A DNA stretch of 5,965 nt. It comes from Acidobacteriota bacterium. GTDB lineage: Bacteria > Acidobacteriota > Thermoanaerobaculia > Multivoradales > JAHEKO01. The translations under genes and the position numbers were made by a program. The stretch lies in the NCBI GenBank assembly GCA_027296385.1, contig JAPUJD010000335.1, forward strand, positions 1 to 5,965. The letters run 5' to 3'. The notes beneath the pieces were generated by a model that was given only the letters and a program-made list of their open reading frames with translations, made no database searches and had not been told where the DNA came from. Positions 1 through 5,598 of the stretch are shown here, one piece after another; positions within the stretch are counted from its first letter, which is position 1, and each line of letters starts with the position of its first letter.

Positions 1-1
1 G

Positions 2-100
2 GGCAAGCTGCTGGCCGACCGGGTCCTCTCGCGCCTGCTCAAGGACGACTGGCCGCGGAGCCTCGAGGAGCTGGAGGAACGTAAGCGGCGCACCGGGTAG
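2..100 (+). CDS. C-terminal fragment of an unidentified protein
   Basis: The window opens inside a plus-strand reading frame that runs 32 codons to a TAG at 98-100; its start lies outside the window. The visible tail is highly charged and probably helical: a Leu/Arg/Asp segment (KLLADRVLSRLLKDDWPRSL) is followed by a Glu-rich then Lys/Arg-rich end, typical of a soluble cytoplasmic C-terminus. The other two plus-strand frames give less plausible protein. The stop faces the stop of the minus-strand radical SAM gene across 61 bp, so the two genes converge. I do not recognise the family, and the fragment is too short to assign a function. It could also be a chance open frame, but its composition and clean stop favour a real gene. 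Confidence 0.55.
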   Translation, partial: GKLLADRVLSRLLKDDWPRSLEELEERKRRTG

Positions 101-161
101 CACTCGTAGCGCAACCAACTCAGGTGTCGAATGGCGAATGAGCGGCGAGGCCTGAGCGGGG

Positions 162-1742
162 CTAGCCGGTGCGGAGGAAATGCCACCGCAGCTTGCCGGG
201 CTCGCTCGCGAACACCACGGGTTCTATCTTGTCCGCGAAGCGCCGCAGGAGCGCAGCGGTCGATTCGCCCGCGGCGGCGGCTTCGAGGACGTCGGCGGCG
301 TCGGAGCCGGCCTTGGTGATGTAGCTCTGCCACACCGCCTGGCGGATCGCCATGGTGGAGAGCGAGACGTTGGGCAGCGCCGCGACGCCCCGCCGGAGCA
401 GCTCGAGCCGAGCGCGCAGCACGGCGACGTCCTCCATGGTCTCGCGCTGGTAGCCCGTGTAGGGCTTGGGGATCAGGATGTTGACCCCGAGGTGGATGTG
501 ACCGATGACGCCGGTCGGAGCGAGCTCCTCGAGCATGATCTCGCGGCAGCGCGCCGCCACCGAGAGGATCGCTTCGACGTCTTCCATGGTCTCCTCCGGT
601 AGGCCGACGATGAAGTACAGCTTGAGGTTGGTGAGCCGGTGGCGAAAGATCAGGCGCACCTTGTCGTAGAGCACCGAGTTCGGGATCGGCTTGTTGAGCT
701 TGACCCGCAGGGAATCGCTGCCGGTCTCGGGCGCCAGGGTAATCGAGCGGTCGCCGGAAGCCCGCAGGGCGCTGAGCACGCCAGGGGTCACCGCGGGAAT
801 GCGCACCGAGGAGACCGCGGTGCGAAACCCCATCGCGTTGGCCTCGAGCAGGATGTGCTCGATATCCGGGTGGTCGCCGACCGCGGTGGCGACAAAGCCG
901 AGCTGATCGGTGACCGACCGCGCCCGCTCGATCGCTGCGAGGATGAACTCGGTCGGGTGCCAGCGAAACTGGCCCATGCCGAAGGTCGCCCAGCAGTAAC
1001 GGCACTTCTCCGGGCAGCCGCGGGACATCTCGAGGAGGAACTTGTCCGCGAACTCAGTGTGCGGGGTGACGATCGCTGTCGTCGGCAGGTTGCCGGGCTG
1101 TCGCATCTGCTCGGCCGAGAGCTCGAGCTTCTTGAGCTTGGCGTCGAGCTGTCCCTCCTCCGGCCGGTGGTGGGCCGGCACGTAGAACCCCTCCACGCCG
1201 GCCAGGCGTTCGAGGACAGCCTCGTGGCTCTCCTCCTCGGAGAGCGCCGCCAAGAGCGGCGGCAGGATGTTCTCCGCTGCCCCGAGGGGGAAGACGTCGA
1301 CGAACTCGGAGAGCGTCAGCGGATTGATCATGGCGCACGAGCCGCCGACGATGATCAGCGGGTCCCCTGCGCCGCGTTGCGAGCGCCGGAGCGGTACTCG
1401 GGCGCGCGTCAACATCTGCAGCAGGTTGACGTAGTCCTCCTCGAAGGAGATCGAAAACGCGATGGCACCGAAATTCGAGATCGCCGTGTCGCTCTCGACC
1501 GAGAGCGGGGGGCCGGTGCCGTCGGTGAAGAAGCGTTCGCAGGTCCACTCAGGCGTTCTCTGGATGAGCTCGTAGACCCGCTGGAAACCGAGGCTCGACA
1601 TGCCGATGTGGTAGCTGTTGGCGTAGCCCAATGCCAGCGTGTAGCGGCCGTGGGCGGAGAACCGCTCGACCGGACGCTCGGCGGCGCGGATCGCCTGCCA
1701 GTCAGCATTAGGCGAACGACGCCCTGGCTTTTTCTTGCGCAT
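162..1742 (-). CDS. Radical SAM protein with B12-binding-type N-terminal domain (TIGR03960-like)
   Basis: A 526-residue protein. Residues 33-160 resemble the degenerate cobalamin-binding-type fold that precedes the radical SAM core in TIGR03960-like proteins: NSYHIGMSSLGFQ at 42-54, GGSCAMINP at 133-141, and the DVFPLGAAEN segment near 149-158. The radical SAM cluster motif CxxxCxxC is at Cys243, Cys247 and Cys250, which should bind a [4Fe-4S] cluster and S-adenosylmethionine. Further core signatures are VGDHPDIEHIL near 288-298, APETGSDSLR at 337-346, VGLPEET at 379-385 and NILIPKPYTGYQ at 421-432. A classical B12 DxHxxG motif is not visible in the N-terminal domain, so cobalamin binding is doubtful. 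Members of this family are often fused to or followed by a second (TIGR03936-type) domain, which is absent here. The ATG at 1742 is chosen because the next Met (residue 48) would delete conserved N-terminal sequence. No clear ribosome site precedes it. The enzyme is cytoplasmic and its substrate is unknown; RNA or protein modification is only a guess. Confidence 0.93.
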   Translation of the reverse strand: MRKKKPGRRSPNADWQAIRAAERPVERFSAHGRYTLALGYANSYHIGMSSLGFQRVYELIQRTPEWTCERFFTDGTGPPLSVESDTAISNFGAIAFSISFEEDYVNLLQMLTRARVPLRRSQRGAGDPLIIVGGSCAMINPLTLSEFVDVFPLGAAENILPPLLAALSEEESHEAVLERLAGVEGFYVPAHHRPEEGQLDAKLKKLELSAEQMRQPGNLPTTAIVTPHTEFADKFLLEMSRGCPEKCRYCWATFGMGQFRWHPTEFILAAIERARSVTDQLGFVATAVGDHPDIEHILLEANAMGFRTAVSSVRIPAVTPGVLSALRASGDRSITLAPETGSDSLRVKLNKPIPNSVLYDKVRLIFRHRLTNLKLYFIVGLPEETMEDVEAILSVAARCREIMLEELAPTGVIGHIHLGVNILIPKPYTGYQRETMEDVAVLRARLELLRRGVAALPNVSLSTMAIRQAVWQSYITKAGSDAADVLEAAAAGESTAALLRRFADKIEPVVFASEPGKLRWHFLRTG

Positions 1743-1749
1743 CGAGGGA

Positions 1750-1755
1750 ATTGTA
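1750..1755 (-). promoter_or_regulatory. Possible -10 element of the radical SAM gene (leaderless geometry)
   Basis: Read on the minus strand this is TACAAT, five of six matches to the sigma-70 -10 consensus. Exactly 7 nt separate it from the ATG at 1742, which would place the transcription start on or next to the A of the start codon. That fits the absence of a Shine-Dalgarno sequence. No good -35 hexamer is seen 17 bp upstream, so the call is weak. Confidence 0.22.
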
Positions 1756-1764
1756 ACCCTGTGT

Positions 1765-1786
1765 GCAAGATCGCCGAGGCGATTGC
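1765..1786. promoter_or_regulatory. Operator-like inverted repeat in the divergent gap
   Basis: ATCGCC at 1770-1775 and GGCGAT at 1778-1783 form a perfect 6-bp inverted repeat around a 2-bp centre. The symmetry extends by GCA (1765-1767) and TGC (1784-1786) if two bases, AG at 1768-1769, are bulged. It sits between the divergent starts at 1742 and 1800. A shared repressor or activator site is possible; it could equally be a weak 5' leader hairpin of the plus-strand gene. The symmetry is seen directly, the role is inferred. Confidence 0.3.
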
Positions 1787-1799
1787 CGTCTATGAGGGT

Positions 1800-2258
1800 A
1801 TGAAACGACGATTGACCGCGTTGACCGTGACCCTCTTGACCCTATTGGCGGGTGGAGCCGATGCCGACTCGGGCTCCATTCTCATCCTCCGGGCCGAGCC
1901 CGATCCGGTCCATCGAGCTCGCATCGCGGCGTGGTGGGATCATTACCAGACGGCGCGCCCGGCGCTGGAACGCGTGGTCTGGGAGCTCCGGCGAGAGCGC
2001 GCCCGGTGGCGCGGCAGGGCGAAGCCCGAGGGTTGCCGCCGGGCCCAGCGGGCCCTGGCCGGCGTCGATCGCCGCGCCCTGCTGCGGCAGGGAGACTACG
2101 GGCTGGCCGTGATCATGGGCCGGGCCCTGGATGAGCTCGGTGGCGCGGCCGAGGCGTGCCTCGCGCGGCGCTATTTCGAGCTCGACTACCGGCTGCAAGT
2201 GGCGGAAGGCGCCCTGGCGAGCGCCCGCCAACGGGCGCTCGCCGAGTTGGAGCGCTAG
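1800..2258 (+). CDS. Small exported protein of unknown function
   Basis: A 152-residue protein that I do not recognise. The N-terminus is a typical Sec signal peptide: basic MKRR, a hydrophobic stretch at about 5-18, then AGGADA with likely signal peptidase I cleavage after Ala22 (A-D-A/D). No lipobox cysteine is present, so a periplasmic or secreted soluble protein is expected. The mature part is about 130 residues, very Arg/Ala/Glu-rich and almost certainly helical. It has exactly two cysteines (79 and 120), which could form one disulfide, and an aromatic patch AAWWDHYQ at 43-50. The ATG at 1800 is chosen because it gives the signal peptide at the N-terminus; the frame is open much further upstream only as an antisense shadow of the radical SAM gene. 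GAGGG lies too close to the start to be a normal ribosome site. The gene is divergent from the radical SAM gene and converges on the oxidoreductase. Confidence 0.75.
   Translation: MKRRLTALTVTLLTLLAGGADADSGSILILRAEPDPVHRARIAAWWDHYQTARPALERVVWELRRERARWRGRAKPEGCRRAQRALAGVDRRALLRQGDYGLAVIMGRALDELGGAAEACLARRYFELDYRLQVAEGALASARQRALAELER
2216..2243. repeat. Perfect 12-bp inverted repeat with 4-nt loop (strong hairpin)
   Basis: GGCGAGCGCCCG at 2216-2227 and its exact reverse complement at 2232-2243 flank a CCAA loop; a T-G pair at 2215/2244 could extend it. It lies in the last codons of the exported-protein gene, ending 12 bases before the TAG at 2256. No T-tract follows on either strand, so it is not a canonical intrinsic terminator. 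It could protect the 3' end or slow polymerase between two convergent genes. On the minus strand it lies about 95 bases past the oxidoreductase stop. Confidence 0.6.
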
Positions 2259-2337
2259 GTTTGGCGCAGGCCAGCCCAGAAAAGACCGCGCCGAGGCGAC
2301 CGTGACGTACGCACGCTGCTGGAGGCAGGAGTCGCGA

Positions 2338-3459
2338 CTAGTGACTCGGTCCGAGCAGGCCGGCGGCGAGGCGCCAGGCGCCCGCCCAGCCGAGGGTCGA
2401 CAGCGGCTGGCCGCCGGCCTGGATCGCCAGCAGCCGAGCGAACAGGTCCGGGTTGGCGGCCAGGAGCCTGAGCAGCCGCCGGCGCAGGCCGGGACGAGCC
2501 TCCGCCGCCAACAGCAGCTGGATGAAGAGATACGGCCGCGCCGTCAAGCGCCGGAGGCGCCGCGGATAGGGTCGTAGATCGTCGGCGGCCAGACACCGAG
2601 CGAGGAGAAGGGCCTGGTGGAACGAGAGGTCGAGACCCTCGCCTGTGATGGGGTCGCGGTAGCCGGCGGCGTCGCCGACCAGGACGACGCGGCCACGGTA
2701 GAGGCGACGAGGGCGCTGATCGAAAGGCCCGGCACCCTGGTCGCGAGTGGCGGCGGTCGCTCCGGAGAGCCGGCCCACGAGCGCCGGGAAGCGCTGTAGC
2801 AGGCGGTCGAAGTCGCTTGTGCCTCCGCCCCACAGCATCGCGACGCCGACCTCGTCGGCCGCCGAGCCCCAGACGTAGGCTTCACAACCGTCGGTCCAGT
2901 AGACCTCGACATCCTCACTCCAGGGTTTGCACCGATAGTGGCGACGAATGCCGAAGCGGCGGCGACTCCGGGAGCGGCCGGCGAGGCCGGACCAGCGCCG
3001 AATGCGCGAGTGGAGGCCGTCGGCGCCGACGAGCCAGCGACCGCGCAGCTCGCCCGAGTCGGTCGTAATGCAGCGGCCCTGGAGGGCACGCACCGGGGTG
3101 CGCCAGGCGAAGTCGACGCCGATTTCCGTGGCCCGTTCCACGAGCAGGGAGTGGAGGAGCGGCCGGCGCAGCCCCCGACCCCGAAGATGAGGGAAATCGG
3201 CCCGCACCGAAACCCCGTCGCCGACGTAGCGAATGCCGCGAAAGGGGTGCCCAAGGTCAGGCGGGAGCTCGACCCCGAGTCGTCCGAGGGCGGCCACGGC
3301 GCCGGGCATCAGACCCTCGCCACACGCCTTGTCGATCGGCGGTGCGGAACGGTCGACGACCAGCGCGCCGAGACCGAGTTGGCGCACCGCGATAGCCGTC
3401 GCCAGGCCGGCGGGTCCGCCGCCGACGATCAAGACGTCGCAGTCGCGGCGCCCCTTCAT
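2338..3459 (-). CDS. FAD-dependent oxidoreductase, geranylgeranyl-reductase / group A monooxygenase-like
   Basis: A 373-residue flavoprotein. A Rossmann FAD motif VGGGPAG is at 12-18, with Asp36 closing the second strand (VVDRS). The clade motif CGEGLMPGAVAALGRLG is at 46-62. The NAD(P)H/FAD 'DG' motif GADGLHSRIR is at 145-154. The 'GD' motif VVLVGDAAGYRDPITGEGLDLSF is at 258-280 and contacts the FAD ribityl chain. These define the geranylgeranyl reductase / aromatic hydroxylase superfamily: a flavin enzyme that reduces, dehydrogenates or hydroxylates a small or carrier-bound lipid-like substrate. The start is the ATG at 3459, which overlaps the FAAL stop as ATGA and gives the Rossmann motif at the expected distance. 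The frame is open far upstream across the FAAL gene, but only as a GC-driven shadow. Residues 195-208 read YVWGSAADEVGVAM, lacking the proline usual in the YxWxFP-type segment. It is the last gene of the ACP-FAAL operon, so an acyl-ACP substrate is plausible but inferred. Confidence 0.9.
   Translation of the reverse strand: MKGRRDCDVLIVGGGPAGLATAIAVRQLGLGALVVDRSAPPIDKACGEGLMPGAVAALGRLGVELPPDLGHPFRGIRYVGDGVSVRADFPHLRGRGLRRPLLHSLLVERATEIGVDFAWRTPVRALQGRCITTDSGELRGRWLVGADGLHSRIRRWSGLAGRSRSRRRFGIRRHYRCKPWSEDVEVYWTDGCEAYVWGSAADEVGVAMLWGGGTSDFDRLLQRFPALVGRLSGATAATRDQGAGPFDQRPRRLYRGRVVLVGDAAGYRDPITGEGLDLSFHQALLLARCLAADDLRPYPRRLRRLTARPYLFIQLLLAAEARPGLRRRLLRLLAANPDLFARLLAIQAGGQPLSTLGWAGAWRLAAGLLGPSH
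2356..2421. repeat. 12-bp inverted repeat enclosing two smaller hairpins
   Basis: CAGGCCGGCGGC at 2356-2367 and its exact reverse complement at 2410-2421 enclose 42 nt. Inside, GGCGCC-A-GGCGCC at 2370-2382 and CAGCCG (2387-2392) with CGGCTG (2404-2409) can form two further short stems, giving a branched, three-way-junction-like fold. It lies in the codons for residues 347-368 of the oxidoreductase, just before its stop. Gly/Ala-rich coding in GC-rich DNA can produce such symmetry by chance. Confidence 0.4.
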
Positions 3460-5273
3460 TCGGCGGTGCGCCGGGCCAGGGCCCAGCGCGAACGGGCCAT
3501 CGCCCAAACGAGACGCCACCAAGTGACCCTGAGCGGCGGTTCCAGGGTTCCCGCGTGGTGCCGGGCCAGCGCCTCTTGGCGGCGGATCTTGCCGGAGGAT
3601 GTCCGGGGCAGGGTGCCCGGGGCGAGCACGAAGACCTCTTCGACCCTCAGGCCGGCGGCGCTCAGCACCGCGCGGCGGCAATCGAGCGTGATCTCCTCGG
3701 CTGCTCGTGACGGCAAGCGCGTTTCGACGAACAAGATCAGAGCTTCGGTGGCCGCTCCAGAGCGGCGATAGCTGACGGCTGCGGCGCAACCCGTGCGCAC
3801 GCCCGGCACGCCATCGATGGCGCGCTCGATGTCCTCCGGGGCGTGATTGCGCCCGTTGAGGATCAGCATGTCCTTGGCGCGGCCGGTGAGGTAGAGCTCG
3901 CCGTCGAAGAGGAAGCCCTCGTCCCCGGTATCGAACCAGCCGTCCACAAAGGCCGACCGGTCGGCTTCGGGCCACCCGAGTGTCCCGTGCGGCGGGCCGG
4001 GTAGCGAACTTCCCGCACGGGACACCAGATAGCCCTCCATCATCGATGGCCCGCGGACCCACAGGCGACCGATCTGGGCCTCGGCCAGACGCTGGCCGCC
4101 GTCGACGCCGTCCTCGCCTCGACGGATCTCGATCTCGAAGCCGGGCAGCGGCCGGCCGACCGATACCAGCTCGGTGCCCTGAGCGGCCGGTCGCGCCTGC
4201 CCTTTCTCCACCAGCTCCTCGGTGGCGAAGCGGTGGCTGGTGAAGGGCTGGTCGAGGTCGGAGAAGGTGACGGCGAGGCTCGCCTCCGAGAGCCCGTACA
4301 CGGGGGATAGCGCCTCGGGCCGTAGACCCCAGCGGCCGAAGCGCCGGATGAAACGTCGCATGACGGTGGCGGAGACCGCTTCGGCGCCGTTCAAGGCTAC
4401 CCGCCAGGCCGACAGATCCACCCCTTTCATTTCCTCGTCGCGAATCTTCTCGAGGCACAGGCCGTAGGCGAAATTGGGGGCCGGCGAGATCATGCCGCGG
4501 AAACGGGACAGGGTGCGCAGCCAGATGGCCGGGCGGGCGACGAAGAGCTCCGCTGGGATCAGGGTCAGCTCGGCGGCGACGTCTTGGGCCGGGAACACGC
4601 AGCCGATGAGCCCCATGTCGTGGTAGAGCGGCAACCAGGAGACGCCGCTCGCGCCGGGCAGATGGCCCCAGTGACGGTTGAGGATCTCGACCTGGGCGAG
4701 GATCGCCCGGTGGCTCAGGGCGACCGGTTTGGGCTCGACGGTAGTGCCGGAGGAGAACTGGACCAGCGCCAGATCGTCTTCGGCCGGACGCGCCACCGGC
4801 CCCTCGCTGTCTGCCGCGGCGGGCAGCCGAGTCAGGACTTCGAGCCGCAGGCCCCCGCGGCAGCGCCTGACGGTCTCGCCGAGCAGTCGGGCGACGAGAG
4901 GATCGGCGACCAGCAGGCAGGCGTCGACGGCGTCGAGCATCGCCGCGGTCCGGCGGTGGTATTCGTCGAGCCGTCCGAGACGAACGGGAGGATAGAGCGG
5001 CACCGGCACGGCGCCGGCGAAGAGGGCGCCGAGAAAGGCGTCGAAGAAGCCGATCGAGGTACGGAATATGATGCCGACGCGCATCCCCGGAGAGACCCCC
5101 CTGTCCGCCAGCCAGCGGCTGCTCGCCAGAGCGCGCTGATGGATCTCCCGCCAGTCGAGGAAGCTCTGGTTCTCCTGGCGGTCGATGAAACGCAGGCCGC
5201 CTGTGCCGCTCGCGGCGGCCCGTTCCAGCAAGTCGAGGAGCGTCGGGCCGGGCACGTCGCTAGGCCGTCTCAC
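3456..5273 (-). CDS. Fatty acyl-AMP ligase (FAAL)
   Basis: A 605-residue ANL-superfamily adenylating enzyme with FAAL hallmarks. It should convert a fatty or other carboxylic acid plus ATP to acyl-AMP and pass it to a carrier protein. Motifs in order: phosphate-binding loop FSSGTTVEPKPVALSH at 173-188; SWLPLYHDMGLIG at 212-224; YGLSEASLAV at 326-335; SVGRPLPGFE at 371-380; WFDTGDEGF at 446-454; GRAKDMLILNGRNHAPEDIE at 464-483 (the GRNHxPxDIE block is FAAL-typical); and LPRTSSGKIRR at 555-565 with the catalytic lysine 562. Length is normal for the family. The start is GTG at 5273, overlapping the ACP stop by 14 bp; a second GTG at codon 7 (5255) is possible. The stop overlaps the oxidoreductase start (ATGA at 3456-3459). 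Oddities: PKP replaces the usual PKG in the phosphate loop; the loop between Gly414-Tyr415 and Gly445-Trp446 is long and holds an inverted repeat; the tail after 580 is Trp/Arg-rich. Confidence 0.95.
   Translation of the reverse strand: MRRPSDVPGPTLLDLLERAAASGTGGLRFIDRQENQSFLDWREIHQRALASSRWLADRGVSPGMRVGIIFRTSIGFFDAFLGALFAGAVPVPLYPPVRLGRLDEYHRRTAAMLDAVDACLLVADPLVARLLGETVRRCRGGLRLEVLTRLPAAADSEGPVARPAEDDLALVQFSSGTTVEPKPVALSHRAILAQVEILNRHWGHLPGASGVSWLPLYHDMGLIGCVFPAQDVAAELTLIPAELFVARPAIWLRTLSRFRGMISPAPNFAYGLCLEKIRDEEMKGVDLSAWRVALNGAEAVSATVMRRFIRRFGRWGLRPEALSPVYGLSEASLAVTFSDLDQPFTSHRFATEELVEKGQARPAAQGTELVSVGRPLPGFEIEIRRGEDGVDGGQRLAEAQIGRLWVRGPSMMEGYLVSRAGSSLPGPPHGTLGWPEADRSAFVDGWFDTGDEGFLFDGELYLTGRAKDMLILNGRNHAPEDIERAIDGVPGVRTGCAAAVSYRRSGAATEALILFVETRLPSRAAEEITLDCRRAVLSAAGLRVEEVFVLAPGTLPRTSSGKIRRQEALARHHAGTLEPPLRVTWWRLVWAMARSRWALARRTAE
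3980..4025. repeat. Perfect 13-bp inverted repeat with 20-nt loop inside the FAAL gene
   Basis: GTGTCCCGTGCGG at 3980-3992 is exactly repeated in inverted orientation at 4013-4025, separated by 20 nt. It encodes FAAL residues 417-432 (VSRAGSSLPGPPHGTL), within a stretch that looks longer than in other FAALs, between the MMEGY and WFDTGD motifs. The codons GGA AGT TCG CTA and ACA in it are less GC-biased than the surrounding gene. In the FAAL transcript it forms a stable stem with no U-tract, so it is not an intrinsic terminator. A small palindromic insertion is one reading. Confidence 0.7.
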
Positions 5274-5520
5274 CGGCTTGCGTCAGTCGCCTTTCGATTG
5301 CCGTCAGCAAGTCCCCGACCGTCAGCAGTTCCGCTTCGTCTTCGGGCGCCAGCCGGATGCGCAGTCGATTCTCGATCTCGATGACGAGGGTGAGCGCGCT
5401 AAGTGAGTCCAGGCCCAGGTCTTCGACGAGATTCGACGTTTCGCTGATCGTGCCGCTCCAGTCCAGCGTGTCGGCAGCGATGGTCTGGATCTCGTCGAGG
5501 ATCTGGGAGCGGGTGCGCAC
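5260..5520 (-). CDS. Acyl carrier protein
   Basis: An 86-residue carrier protein, the usual length. The 4'-phosphopantetheine site is DLGLDSLSAL at 34-43 with Ser39 as the attachment residue. Helix 1 (RSQILDEIQTIAADTL), the loop, and helices II-IV (ALTLVIEIENRLRIRL, then LTVGDLLTAIERRL) follow the normal ACP pattern, with an acidic recognition helix. No in-frame ATG exists near the N-terminus. The GTG at 5520 is the only start that gives a normal ACP, whereas the longer open frame would run back across the promoter and into the divergent MFS gene. No clear Shine-Dalgarno is seen. Its stop lies 14 bp inside the FAAL gene, so it is most likely the cognate carrier of that ligase rather than the housekeeping fatty-acid ACP. 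Unlike housekeeping acpP loci, no fabD/fabG/fabF neighbour is present. Confidence 0.92.
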   Translation of the reverse strand: MRTRSQILDEIQTIAADTLDWSGTISETSNLVEDLGLDSLSALTLVIEIENRLRIRLAPEDEAELLTVGDLLTAIERRLTQAGETA

Positions 5521-5547
5521 TTGGACGACTCGAGAGCTAGTGAAGGC

Positions 5548-5556
5548 ATTATGGCA
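5548..5556 (-). promoter_or_regulatory. Extended -10 promoter of the ACP-FAAL-oxidoreductase operon
   Basis: On the minus strand the sequence is TGCCATAAT, that is TGn followed by CATAAT (five of six -10 matches). Extended -10 promoters can work without a good -35, and none is seen here. Transcription would start near 5541, giving a leader of about 20 nt to the GTG at 5520, which supports that start. Confidence 0.4.
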
Positions 5557-5598
5557 CTGCCGTAACCCACGCGCGCGAGGCGGGTCCGAGGGGTGGGG

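Noticed and set aside
119..156. CTCAGG / CCTGAG inverted repeat in the gap between the first two convergent genes
   Set aside because: Only 6 bp with a 26-nt loop and no T-tract, too weak to call a terminator.
789..822. 8-bp inverted repeat CACCGCGG / CCGCGGTG in the radical SAM gene
   Set aside because: Short, with an 18-nt loop and a self-palindromic CCGCGG core; expected by chance in GC-rich coding DNA.
639..1799. Long plus-strand open frame antisense to the radical SAM gene, continuous with the exported-protein gene
   Set aside because: Its translation is low-complexity Arg/Gly/Glu/Asp-rich shadow sequence with no motif, while the minus strand carries clear radical SAM motifs. Only the part from 1800, with a signal peptide, is credible.
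2279..2315. Possible terminator for the minus-strand operon: TCTTTTCT on the minus strand, and an imperfect palindrome at 2301-2315
   Set aside because: The stem directly before the T-run is only about 3 bp, and the 2301-2315 symmetry needs a bulge and leaves almost no loop.
3018..3031. 14-bp perfect palindrome CGTCGGCGCCGACG
   Set aside because: It encodes the conserved flavoprotein VGADG motif in preferred GC-rich codons, so the symmetry follows from the protein.
3809..3822. 14-bp perfect palindrome CGCCATCGATGGCG in the FAAL gene
   Set aside because: It falls on the RAIDG codons next to a conserved FAAL block; protein and codon constraint are enough to explain it, and there is no loop for a good hairpin.
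3460..4458. Upstream extension of the oxidoreductase frame through the FAAL gene
   Set aside because: The flavoprotein begins naturally at the ATG at 3459 with the Rossmann motif at residue 12. The extension is Arg-rich shadow of FAAL coding sequence.
5301..5327. Direct repeat CCGTCAGCA in the ACP gene
   Set aside because: It reflects the repeated Leu-Leu-Thr codons in LLTVGDLLT and needs no other explanation.
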